45,771 bases of DNA, from positions 1 to 45,771 of the forward strand of contig JALRFI010000076.1 in assembly GCA_023253775.1 (NCBI GenBank), in the 5' to 3' direction. This document shows, one piece after another, positions 9,017 through 17,956 of the stretch; the first letter of the stretch is position 1, and every line of letters begins with the position of its first letter. The position numbers were made by a program, and so were the translations under genes. The notes beneath the pieces are model-generated. The model saw only the letters and a program-made list of their open reading frames with translations, ran no database searches and was not told the DNA's origin. Origin of the DNA: Crocinitomicaceae bacterium (GTDB lineage: Bacteria > Bacteroidota > Bacteroidia > Flavobacteriales_D > Crocinitomicaceae).

Positions 9017-9031
9017 TTCCCAAATTAGGAA
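9017..9031. promoter_or_regulatory. Imperfect palindrome TTCCCAAATTAGGAA (TTCC-N7-GGAA), candidate operator upstream of the H-NOX operon
   Basis: 15-bp dyad 23 nt upstream of the regulator start codon; a related dyad lies upstream of the orphan REC gene (34049-34063). Confidence 0.35.
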
Positions 9032-9104
9032 TTTATATCAGTGATTGAACATTAGAGTTGATATTTTATCCCAAAATAACTTTCTGATGATTAAAAGTGA
9101 ACTC

Positions 9105-10646
9105 CTACGAAATATTTTCTGCCCAACCCTTTTTATCGAGAGAACGAAATTGAATCGCCTCAGCAACGTGTATAGACAGAATATCCTCTGAACCATCGAG
9201 ATCAGCAATCGTTCGGGCAACTTTTAAAATCCGATCGTAAGCTCTGGCAGATAGACCCATTTTCTCCATTGCTACTTTTAAAACCTCGCTTACCTCCGAA
9301 GAAATTTTACAATGCAACTCCTGACCTTTTTTATTCATTTGTGCATTGCAATAAATCCTTTCTGAAGAATACCTTTCCTTTTGAATATTTCGAGCTTTTA
9401 TAACTCTTGACTTGATTTCCATTGAATACTCATTAGAGGCTGATGAGATCAATTCCGAATGACCCACTGGAGTTACTTCTACATGGAGATCAATTCGATC
9501 CATCAAAGGTCCTGAAATACGGTTAAGATATCGCTGAACAACACCTGGTCCACATACACATTTTCGGGTCGGATGATTATGATACCCACACGGACAAGGA
9601 TTCATTGCTGCAACCAACATGAATGAGGCCGGATAATCCACAGTAAACTTGGCTCGTGATATTGTTACTTGCCGGTCCTCAAGCGGCTGCCTCATTACTT
9701 CTAATACTGATCTTTTATATTCCGGTAACTCATCAAGAAAAAGCACTCCATTGTGTGCTAAAGAAATCTCACCCGGTTGGGGAATGGTACCTCCTCCGAC
9801 CAGAGCTACATCTGAAATTGTGTGATGTGGTTTTCTGAATGGACGCTCTATCATCAACCCTTTAATCAATCTTTTTCTACCAGCCACCGAATGGATCTTT
9901 GTTGTTTCCAATGCCTCGTCTTCGGTCATTGGAGGTAAAATTGTTGGCAGCCTCTTCGCTAACATTGATTTACCTGCCCCGGGAGGACCTACCAAAATAA
10001 TATTATGCCCTCCAGCTGCTGCAATTTCAAATGCTCTTTTGATATTCATCTGACCTTTCACATCACAAAAATCTAATTCAAATGAATTTAGTAGTCCGCC
10101 ATCTAGATTAAAGTAAGGGGTAATTGGAGAAACACTTTCTTCATTATTTAAAAATGAAACTACTTGCTTCAAGCTTTTTACAGGATAGATCTCGATTCCA
10201 GAAACAACCGCAGCCTCAGAAGCATTTTCCTCCGGGAGTAATATTCCTTTAAAACCATCATTCCTTGCCTGTATTACAATTGGTAAAACACCACGAACCG
10301 GTCTTAACATTCCATCGAGAGACAATTCACCAATCATCAGATAATTTTCCAGTGATTCTGAATTAACCTGCTCACTTGCAGCCAATATTCCAATGGCAAT
10401 AGGAAGATCATAGACGGCTCCTTCTTTGCGTATATCAGCCGGAGCCATATTCACTGTTATTTCCTTACCCGGAAATTTAAATCCATTGTTTGTGAAGGCG
10501 GCTTTTATCCGCTGATTACTTTCTTTGACGGCATTATCAGGCAAACCAACTAAAAAGTAATTGATTCCTTGGCCAAGATTCACTTCAATAGTTATCTTCT
10601 CCGCATTAATCCCAAACACCGCACTACTAAAGGTTTTTACTAACAT
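9105..10646 (-). CDS. comM: YifB/ComM family Mg-chelatase-like AAA ATPase
   Basis: MLVKTFSSAVFGINAEKITIEVNLGQGINYFLVGLPDNAVKES; GPPGAGKSMLAKRLPTILPPM; PCPCGYHNHPTRKCVC signature. Confidence 0.96.
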   Translation of the reverse strand: MLVKTFSSAVFGINAEKITIEVNLGQGINYFLVGLPDNAVKESNQRIKAAFTNNGFKFPGKEITVNMAPADIRKEGAVYDLPIAIGILAASEQVNSESLENYLMIGELSLDGMLRPVRGVLPIVIQARNDGFKGILLPEENASEAAVVSGIEIYPVKSLKQVVSFLNNEESVSPITPYFNLDGGLLNSFELDFCDVKGQMNIKRAFEIAAAGGHNIILVGPPGAGKSMLAKRLPTILPPMTEDEALETTKIHSVAGRKRLIKGLMIERPFRKPHHTISDVALVGGGTIPQPGEISLAHNGVLFLDELPEYKRSVLEVMRQPLEDRQVTISRAKFTVDYPASFMLVAAMNPCPCGYHNHPTRKCVCGPGVVQRYLNRISGPLMDRIDLHVEVTPVGHSELISSASNEYSMEIKSRVIKARNIQKERYSSERIYCNAQMNKKGQELHCKISSEVSEVLKVAMEKMGLSARAYDRILKVARTIADLDGSEDILSIHVAEAIQFRSLDKKGWAENIS

Positions 10647-10731
10647 TAAATTGAGTTTTTAAAATTTATACTCTACTTAAGTTAATAAATATTAGCCTTA
10701 AAAAATTAGCTAAACACGAAAAACATGAAAC

Positions 10732-10760
10732 AAAAAAGGTCGAAGCAATTTGCTTCGACC
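10732..10760 (-). terminator. Rho-independent terminator downstream of rpmH
   Basis: Inverted repeat ggtcgaagcaa-t-ttgcttcgacc; on the minus strand it is followed by a T run (aaaaaa at 10732-10737 on +). Confidence 0.85.
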
Positions 10761-10785
10761 AATATCTTGACAAGGTTAAAATTAA

Positions 10786-10944
10786 TTAACGCTTGTGGAA
10801 AGGCTCATCAGAAACAGTAAGCTTCTTTCTACCCTTGCGACGACGCGAAGCAAGAACTCTACGCCCGTTCTTAGTGGCCATACGGCTTCTGAAACCGTGC
10901 TTGTTTCTTCTTTTTCTTACTGATGGTTGAAACGTTCTTTTCAT
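10786..10944 (-). CDS. rpmH: 50S ribosomal protein L34
   Basis: Reverse complement translates to [52 protein letters not shown]; absent from the ORF track because it is only 52 aa. Confidence 0.98.
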   Translation of the reverse strand: MKRTFQPSVRKRRNKHGFRSRMATKNGRRVLASRRRKGRKKLTVSDEPFHKR

Positions 10945-10988
10945 GATATATAATCTTTACGCTTGTTCGTTCTCAAAAATTCGGATTG

Positions 10989-10996
10989 CAAAGATA
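10989..10996 (-). promoter_or_regulatory. Bacteroidetes-type -7 element TATCTTTG for rpmH
   Basis: Minus strand TTG-N18-TATCTTTG about 45 nt upstream of rpmH start; matches TTG-N(17-23)-TAnnTTTG. Confidence 0.7.
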
Positions 10997-11094
10997 GGCT
11001 TTTTTTGAAATCTACAATGTCAGAATGCAAAATTCTAAAAAAAAGAAAGAAATCCATCCTAACACCCTATTTTTGTATTCCAATCAGAAAACCA

Positions 11095-12909
11095 GTGTTG
11101 AGTCCAACAAATAAAAAAGAAAAGGAAAAGATCACCAAATCTTCAATTGAAAAAGCTCGGGGTATCTTCGCGTATCTTCGTCCATACGCTGGGATGTATT
11201 TGATCGGGTGGATTTTTCTGGCTTTATCTTCAGCAATAGGACTGATCTTTCCCTACTTAATGGGTAAACTTCTCGGAGGAAGTGAAATTTCCGACAGCAG
11301 TGATGCTGTAAAACTAATCAACCTGGATAATATTAACGGTGTAGCTTTTGCACTGTTTGTATTATTCGCTTTCCAGGCACTATTCTCATTTTTTCGGGTG
11401 GTTATTTTCACGAACGTTACCGAAAATGCACTTCGTGATTTAAGAAACGATGCATTAAGCAAATTGATCTACATGCCAATGGACTTTTTTAATCGAAATA
11501 AGGTTGGAGAATTGACAAGTAGAATCTCATCGGATATTACTCAGATTCAGGATACACTGAAGACAACGATCGCTGAATTCTTCAGACAATTAGTGGTTAT
11601 CATTGGAAGTATTGCTTTTTTGTTCTTTATCTCATGGAAACTTGCCCTGATCATGCTAGGTACAGTTCCAGTGATGGCCTTAATTGCGGTCTTTTTTGGG
11701 CGATTCATTCGTAAACTATCAAAACAGGCCCAAGATTTCTCAGCACAATCCAACTCAATTATAGAAGAGGCGCTTACTGGGATAAGCAATGTCAAGTCCT
11801 TCACCAATGAAATTTTCCTGATAAACAAATACAAAAGTTCCTCACAAGAGATTCGAGACCTGAACGTAAAGAGTGGTATATGGAGAGGAATCTTTGTTTC
11901 TTTCATTATTTTCTGTCTTTTCGGAGCAATTGTCTTCATCATATGGAGAGGACTTTTAATGACATTAGGAACAAATCCGGAATTGAATACTGAAGGATTC
12001 TTTCAATTCATTATGTTTACAATGATGATGGGAGCTTCTGTAGGATCTGTTCCTGAATTGTATGCCGGAATACAGAAGGCTATTGGTGCTACTGAAAACT
12101 TAATGAGCATTATTCATGAGGACACAGAACTCAAATCACATCATGGAAGTAAAACTCCTCCATTAAGCGGAAAGATCGCCTTTGAAAATGTCAATTTCTC
12201 TTATCCACAGCGTAAAGACATTGAAGTTCTCAAGGATATCAGTTTCAGTGTAGAATCAGGCGAAACAATTGCTTTAATCGGCTCATCAGGATCAGGTAAA
12301 TCTACCATAGCCTCTTTGATCTTAAGTTATTACGAGGTAAATAAAGGCAACATATTCTTTGATAATGTTCCTGCGGGAGAAATCGTGCTTGAACACCTGA
12401 GAAAGCAAATGGCGATCGTACCACAGGACGTCATCCTTTTCAGTGGATCAATTAGAGATAATATTCTTTTTGGCCAACCGAACTCAAATGAAGAAGAGAT
12501 CATTGAAGCAGCGAAAAAAGCGAATGCCTGGGAATTCATTGAAAAGTTTCCCAATGGTTTGGATACTGAAGTCGGTGATCGAGGTATTCAACTTTCCGGC
12601 GGGCAAAAGCAACGAATTGCAATCGCCAGAGCTATTATTAAAGATCCAAAGATCCTGATCTTGGATGAAGCTACCAGCGCACTGGACTCAGAGTCTGAAA
12701 AGCTCGTTCAAAGTGCCTTAGATAATCTAATGAAAGGTCGTACCTCAATTGTCATTGCTCACCGGTTATCTACCATCAGAGAGGCGGATAAAATTCTGGT
12801 AATCAAAAACGGAGAGATCAGTGAAGCTGGAAGTCATGATTCGTTAATCGCTTCGAAGGGAGATTACGCAAATCTTGTACAGTTGCAATCCATGGATCTG
12901 ATAGGATGA
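11095..12909 (+). CDS. ABC transporter, fused permease-ATPase (MsbA-like exporter); start uncertain (ORF opens at 10963)
   Basis: Walker A GSSGSGKSTIA, LSGGQKQRIAIARAI, ILDEATSALDSESE; N-terminal TM domain. The 10963 TTG start overlaps the rpmH promoter region, so GTG at 11095 (VLSPTNKKEKEK) is more plausible. Confidence 0.9.
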   Translation: MLSPTNKKEKEKITKSSIEKARGIFAYLRPYAGMYLIGWIFLALSSAIGLIFPYLMGKLLGGSEISDSSDAVKLINLDNINGVAFALFVLFAFQALFSFFRVVIFTNVTENALRDLRNDALSKLIYMPMDFFNRNKVGELTSRISSDITQIQDTLKTTIAEFFRQLVVIIGSIAFLFFISWKLALIMLGTVPVMALIAVFFGRFIRKLSKQAQDFSAQSNSIIEEALTGISNVKSFTNEIFLINKYKSSSQEIRDLNVKSGIWRGIFVSFIIFCLFGAIVFIIWRGLLMTLGTNPELNTEGFFQFIMFTMMMGASVGSVPELYAGIQKAIGATENLMSIIHEDTELKSHHGSKTPPLSGKIAFENVNFSYPQRKDIEVLKDISFSVESGETIALIGSSGSGKSTIASLILSYYEVNKGNIFFDNVPAGEIVLEHLRKQMAIVPQDVILFSGSIRDNILFGQPNSNEEEIIEAAKKANAWEFIEKFPNGLDTEVGDRGIQLSGGQKQRIAIARAIIKDPKILILDEATSALDSESEKLVQSALDNLMKGRTSIVIAHRLSTIREADKILVIKNGEISEAGSHDSLIASKGDYANLVQLQSMDLIG

Positions 12910-13367
12910 AACCAATCAGTTTATTAATAATTTATTTTTTAATTGAAGGATGCAGTAATAACAGGCCTGATCCTGAATTTACAAGCTGGGAAGGAACGTG
13001 GAAATCTTCTTCCGGCTCATCCTCTTTTACTGAAACCTGGACAAGAATAAATACCCAAATGTGGTCGGGCACAGGTACATGGAGAATAAATGATTCGGTC
13101 TCTTATCAGGAAAAATTATCCCTTCGAAAGAATGGAAAAGATTGCGTTTATTCGGCCATAGCTCCGGGGCAGAACAATGAGCAATCCGTTGAGTTTATGT
13201 TGAGTTTATTTACGGACAGCACTTGGGTATTCACAAACCCAAAGCACGATTTCCCAAATAAAATTGAGTATCAATTGCTCTCCTCTCGAATGATGAAAGT
13301 AGACGTTACCGGAATCGAAAAAGGAAAACCCAGATCATTAAGCTTCAGCTTGATCAAAAAGCCCTAA
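12906..13367 (+). CDS. Putative lipoprotein, DUF6265-like
   Basis: Cys-containing signal LIEGCSNN; FTSWEGTWKSS...ETWTRINTQMWSGTGTW...FTNPKHDFPNKIEY pattern of DUF6265; ATGA overlap with the ABC gene. Confidence 0.7.
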   Translation: MKPISLLIIYFLIEGCSNNRPDPEFTSWEGTWKSSSGSSSFTETWTRINTQMWSGTGTWRINDSVSYQEKLSLRKNGKDCVYSAIAPGQNNEQSVEFMLSLFTDSTWVFTNPKHDFPNKIEYQLLSSRMMKVDVTGIEKGKPRSLSFSLIKKP

Positions 13368-13390
13368 AAAGTAGGAATCATTAACAAGTC

Positions 13391-15007
13391 TTAAGGTGCA
13401 ACGAACCTCATCAACTCTGCCGAAATAATTGCTCCGTAAGTTCCCAAGGCATATCCTAAAACGGCTAAAATAGCTCCTACCGAAGCAAGTGATGGATGAA
13501 AAGCTGCTGCCACGATCGGTGCTGATGCAGCCCCTCCAACGTTTGCTTTCGATCCAACAGCGATAAAGAAAAATGGTGCCCTGATCATTTTACCTACAAG
13601 GAATAAAATCCCAACATGAACCAACATCCAAACGATCCCCACAACAATCAGCATTGGTTCCTTGATCGCTTCATGTAGCTCCATCTTCATTCCTATAGTT
13701 GCAACAAGTATGTAGATAAAAACACTCCCCAGTTTTGATGCGCCGGCTCCTTCATATGATCTTAGTTTTGTCAATGACAACAACAAACCTCCGGTTGTTG
13801 AAATAACCACAAGCCAAAAGAAGGATGATGCAAATGGAGACTCCGGGCCTAAACTATTTTCAAAAAAAACAGCCAAGTCCTCCCCAAAGAAATGCGAAAT
13901 TGATACAATTCCGAAGGCAACGCCAAGAATGACCATATAATCTGTTAAGCTTGGATTTCTTGAAATAGACAATTGATAATTACTCACTTTTTGCTTTAAT
14001 TCTTCAATACTGGATGTATCTGCCTTCAACCATTTATCAAACTTTTCTGTTCTCGCTGCTCCCCAAAGTAAAAATGCCATCCAGAGATTTGCTACAACGA
14101 TATCGACTGTGACCATCTTACCATATAGATCCGGATTGTACTTATACGTTTCCAGCATAGCTGCTTGATTAGCACCTCCACCTATCCAGCTCCCCGCTAA
14201 AGTCGAAAACCCCCTCCAAGCAGCATCGTATCCCTCCCCTCCTACTACACTGGGATCTATCCATGAGAACACAATTATCGCTACAGGTCCTCCAAGTATT
14301 ATTCCTACCGTTGCCGTCAGGAACATGATTATTGCTTTAGGACCGAGATTCATTACGGCTTTGAAATCAATACCTATTGTCATCAAAATCAATGCAGCAG
14401 GGAGAAGATAATCCTTCGCTACATTGTATAAAGAAGAGTAATCTTTAGAAATTATTCCCAACGTATTAAACAAAGCCGGCAATAAATAGCAAAGCAATAA
14501 GGATGGAATAATCATATAGAACTTCTTCCAGAATTTATTCTGCAAAGAAGAAGTATAGAATACAATAGCCAATAGAACGGTCAAAATACCAAATACGAGT
14601 TTATCAGAAGAGAACCATGGTTCATTGGGCTCTACCTTTTGTTTCAGATCAAATCCTTTCGCACCCGACCTAAGATTGACTTGCTTTTTTTCTTTTGTAA
14701 CGTAAACTGATACACTATTCTCGTTGTCGTCGGCAATTATCTCAAATGGAACCAGATCTTTCGATCCTAAACGCATTCCTCCCCATTTATAGATTACAGA
14801 ATCGTAAACTCGCGGAACGTCTGACAACGTAAAGTCTACAAAGATCTTTTGACCTGGAACGACTTCGATTTCCTTTGTCTGGCTATAATTAATTATGAGG
14901 TATTCCTCTAAATTAATTTTGTTGACTTCTACACTATCCAATAGCCGCATTTGACCAAACATCGGTAATGAAGACAATAAAGCGAAAAAAAGAATTCTGA
15001 ATTTCAT
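13391..15007 (-). CDS. DUF819 family membrane protein with N-terminal signal and periplasmic extension
   Basis: Multi-TM protein with AWRGFSTLAGSWIGGGANQAAM and FFIAVGSKANVGGAASAPIVAAAFHPSLASVGAILAVLGYALGTYGA characteristic of DUF819. Confidence 0.85.
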   Translation of the reverse strand: MKFRILFFALLSSLPMFGQMRLLDSVEVNKINLEEYLIINYSQTKEIEVVPGQKIFVDFTLSDVPRVYDSVIYKWGGMRLGSKDLVPFEIIADDNENSVSVYVTKEKKQVNLRSGAKGFDLKQKVEPNEPWFSSDKLVFGILTVLLAIVFYTSSLQNKFWKKFYMIIPSLLLCYLLPALFNTLGIISKDYSSLYNVAKDYLLPAALILMTIGIDFKAVMNLGPKAIIMFLTATVGIILGGPVAIIVFSWIDPSVVGGEGYDAAWRGFSTLAGSWIGGGANQAAMLETYKYNPDLYGKMVTVDIVVANLWMAFLLWGAARTEKFDKWLKADTSSIEELKQKVSNYQLSISRNPSLTDYMVILGVAFGIVSISHFFGEDLAVFFENSLGPESPFASSFFWLVVISTTGGLLLSLTKLRSYEGAGASKLGSVFIYILVATIGMKMELHEAIKEPMLIVVGIVWMLVHVGILFLVGKMIRAPFFFIAVGSKANVGGAASAPIVAAAFHPSLASVGAILAVLGYALGTYGAIISAELMRFVAP

Positions 15008-15033
15008 CTGGAAAAGGTAATAATATAAAACAA

Positions 15034-15061
15034 GAACAGTCCTCCTTTCGGGGGACTGTTC
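15034..15061 (-). terminator. Rho-independent terminator after the POT transporter gene
   Basis: gaacagtcctcc-tttc-gggggactgttc: 12-bp stem with one G-T wobble, U-rich tract on the minus strand. Confidence 0.75.
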
Positions 15062-15079
15062 AGTATATTTTCGAAAGAT

Positions 15080-16513
15080 TTACTTCACTCCATGCATCAT
15101 TTTAGAGAGTCTTCTTGACAATAACAACATCAATATTCCTAAAGCAATAACAAATACCGCTATAGAAACAAAGATCGTTGCTGCACCTAATTTTTCTACG
15201 TAGGCTGCAACAAATCCTCCGATGATGTTCGCTGCGAAAGAAGATAACATCCATACACCCATCAGCAAAGAAGCTAATTTAACCGGAGCCAATTTAGTAA
15301 CTACCGAAAGTCCGACAGGTGATAAACACAATTCGCCAATCGTGTGGAAGAAATAAGTAAGAATCAACCAAGCAAGAGCAGCTTTTTGAACAACAACTTC
15401 TTTTCCTGCTTCGGTAGCTGTTTGAACTTCGAAAGTTGCGAACAACATGAAAACAAAACCAACACCCAATAGGATCATACCTAAACTCATCTTAACCGGA
15501 GTAGTTAAGCTCTTTCCATATTTTGATGTCCAGAACCATGCAAAGATTGGGGCCAAAGCAACAATGAACAAAGGATTAACCGATTGGAAGAATGTAGTAG
15601 GAATCTCCCAACCAAAGAAATTACGATTGATATACGTATCTGTGTAAAGCGTCATAGATGAACCAGCCTGTTCGAAACCAGCCCAGAAAAAGATCACAAA
15701 GAATGTAAGAATTGCAATTACGGCGATTCTTTGCTTTTCAATTGTAGACATTCCTTTATCGGAAGTTGAGGGATTATTCAGATCATCATCCTTTGCGGAA
15801 ACTTCAAGATTTTCTGATTTAACTGGTTTAGTTCCGATTTCCAATAAATACTTTTTTGAAAGCATATTAAACAGAATCTGTCCTAACGCCATCCCAATTG
15901 CTGCTGCCAGGAATCCATATTTGAATCCATATGAAAGAATCTCACCATTAGCTCCCTTAGTAGCAAACATATCTTCTGCCAATAAACCAACGATTAATGG
16001 AGCGATCAATGCACCAAGGTTGATCCCCATGTAGAAAATTGAGAATGCAGAATCTCTTTTATCATCACCATCACGGTATAACTGTCCAACCATTGTAGAA
16101 ATATTCGGTTTAAAGAAACCGTTTCCAATGATCAATAGGATCAATCCTAGTCCTAAACCAAAATGAGTATTCATTCCGAATAAAACCAATTGACCGACAA
16201 ACATCGTAATACCTCCAATCGTGATCGCCATTCTTTGACCAATGAAACGGTCAGCGATCCAACCTCCGATAATCGGTGTAAAATAAACGAACCCTGTAAA
16301 GAACCCGTAGATTAGTGAAGCAGACTCCTTCGGTATTTCAAGACCGTTCTCCATCCACAATTTCGTCATGTAAAGCATTAGAATGCCACGCATGCCATAA
16401 TAGGAAAAACGTTCCCACATTTCCGTAAAGAATAAAAGGTAAAGCCCTTTCGGGTGTCCAAGGAAAGTTCCTTGAGCTTCAATTCTGTCTATTAGTTCTG
16501 AATTACTTGCCAT
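15080..16513 (-). CDS. Proton-dependent oligopeptide transporter (POT/PTR family MFS)
   Basis: GHPKGLYLLFFTEMWERFSYYGMRGILMLYM and GNGFFKPNISTMVGQLY are POT signatures. Confidence 0.95.
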   Translation of the reverse strand: MASNSELIDRIEAQGTFLGHPKGLYLLFFTEMWERFSYYGMRGILMLYMTKLWMENGLEIPKESASLIYGFFTGFVYFTPIIGGWIADRFIGQRMAITIGGITMFVGQLVLFGMNTHFGLGLGLILLIIGNGFFKPNISTMVGQLYRDGDDKRDSAFSIFYMGINLGALIAPLIVGLLAEDMFATKGANGEILSYGFKYGFLAAAIGMALGQILFNMLSKKYLLEIGTKPVKSENLEVSAKDDDLNNPSTSDKGMSTIEKQRIAVIAILTFFVIFFWAGFEQAGSSMTLYTDTYINRNFFGWEIPTTFFQSVNPLFIVALAPIFAWFWTSKYGKSLTTPVKMSLGMILLGVGFVFMLFATFEVQTATEAGKEVVVQKAALAWLILTYFFHTIGELCLSPVGLSVVTKLAPVKLASLLMGVWMLSSFAANIIGGFVAAYVEKLGAATIFVSIAVFVIALGILMLLLSRRLSKMMHGVK

Positions 16514-16586
16514 TTCGAATATGCTATTTGTGCCGTGAAAATATAAAATTAATTTAAATATCGGCAGGTTAACTTAATTTCGTTGC

Positions 16587-17219
16587 ATGTTCGTGAATAT
16601 TCACACACATAAAAAATACAGCGAAGTTCCGGGAATCTTGAATGCGGATCTTACGGTCCCTGATTTTGGTGTATTCTCATGTGGTATTCATCCCTGGAAA
16701 AAGGATTCCCTGGAACATTTGAACCGTTTAGAACATTTCCTGACGCATGAAAGATGCGTTGCTATAGGTGAATGTGGATTAGATACATTAAAAGGACCTG
16801 ATCTTTCTCTTCAGAAGACATCCTTCATTACTCAACTTCAACTGGCAATGAAATTCGATCTTCCATGCATCATCCACTGTGTTAGGTCTTACGATGAATT
16901 AATAAGAATCTGTGATCAATTAAATCCCAAGAACCCTCTGATAATTCATGGTTTTGTTAAGTCAAAAATCACAGAACGATTGATCAAAAAAGGGTTCTAT
17001 TTGTCTTTTGGCCATGATTTATTAACCAATAAAGCTCTTCAGGAGGCATTTAAAAATATTCCCATTGACAGGATCTTTTTAGAAAATGATAATTCATCAA
17101 TCGAGATTGAAAAGATCTACGAATGTGCAGCAATCCTCAAAGAATTAACTTTGCAGGAATTGCAGGAATCGATCCTCAACAATACTAAAAAAGTTTTTAC
17201 AAAATGGCAGATTGGTTAG
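16587..17219 (+). CDS. TatD-family metal-dependent hydrolase
   Basis: MFVNIHTHKKYSE, GIHPWKKDSLEHL, AIGECGLDTLKGPDLSLQKTSFITQLQLAMKFDLPCIIHCVRSYDEL. Confidence 0.88.
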   Translation: MFVNIHTHKKYSEVPGILNADLTVPDFGVFSCGIHPWKKDSLEHLNRLEHFLTHERCVAIGECGLDTLKGPDLSLQKTSFITQLQLAMKFDLPCIIHCVRSYDELIRICDQLNPKNPLIIHGFVKSKITERLIKKGFYLSFGHDLLTNKALQEAFKNIPIDRIFLENDNSSIEIEKIYECAAILKELTLQELQESILNNTKKVFTKWQIG

Positions 17220-17929
17220 AACGAACAGAATTACTGATTGGAGGTGAGAGTATCGATAAATTAAAATCCGCTCACGTCATGATCGTGGGATTAGGAGGTA
17301 TCGGTTCTTATGCCGCTGAATTCATTTCAAGATCTGGGGTAGGAACAATAACTTTAATCGATGGAGACGTTTTTGATCTAACAAATAAAAACAGACAGCT
17401 GACTGCAACAGATTCTACAATAGGTAAAAGTAAGGCAAGCATACTAGGCGAAAGACTTCTCGATATTAATCCAGAGATCAAGTTGTCGGTTATCAATGAA
17501 TTTGTTTTGCCGGAACGAGTTTACGAGCTGATCAATGAATATGAACCCGACGTAGTTATGGATTGCATTGATTCAGTTTCAGTCAAAATTGAATGGATCG
17601 TTGCTTGCCTATTGTCCAGAACAAAGATCGTTGCTCATTTCGGTGCGGGTGGAAAAATGGATCCTTCCAAAGTAAAAGTAGCACCAATGCCCCAAGTGAC
17701 CAATTGCACGCTGGCAGCACATGTCAAGAAACGACTAAAAAAGAGAAACATTGACACTAAAAAGGTTAGAGCAGTTTATTCTGAAGAAGTACAACGCAGA
17801 GATTCTCTTAAAATGACTAATGGTCTTCAATTCAAGAAATCCTTTTACGGAACAATTTCTTATATGCCTGCCTTGTTTGGCCTGCATGGAGCGGCAGATG
17901 TTATTGACTACCTTACGAATCGGAAATAA
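17204..17929 (+). CDS. tcdA: tRNA threonylcarbamoyladenosine dehydratase (ThiF/TcdA family)
   Basis: MIVGLGGIGSYAAEFISRSGVGTITLIDGDVFDLTNKNRQL and AHFGAGGKMDPSKVKVAPM; overlaps the TatD gene by 16 nt. Confidence 0.92.
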   Translation: MADWLERTELLIGGESIDKLKSAHVMIVGLGGIGSYAAEFISRSGVGTITLIDGDVFDLTNKNRQLTATDSTIGKSKASILGERLLDINPEIKLSVINEFVLPERVYELINEYEPDVVMDCIDSVSVKIEWIVACLLSRTKIVAHFGAGGKMDPSKVKVAPMPQVTNCTLAAHVKKRLKKRNIDTKKVRAVYSEEVQRRDSLKMTNGLQFKKSFYGTISYMPALFGLHGAADVIDYLTNRK

Positions 17930-17956
17930 TATTATTTTTATGCTCTTGCATGTAAA

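Noticed and set aside
9038-9220. 60-aa minus-strand ORF at the end of comM
   Set aside because: Out-of-frame with and overlapping comM; no supporting features.
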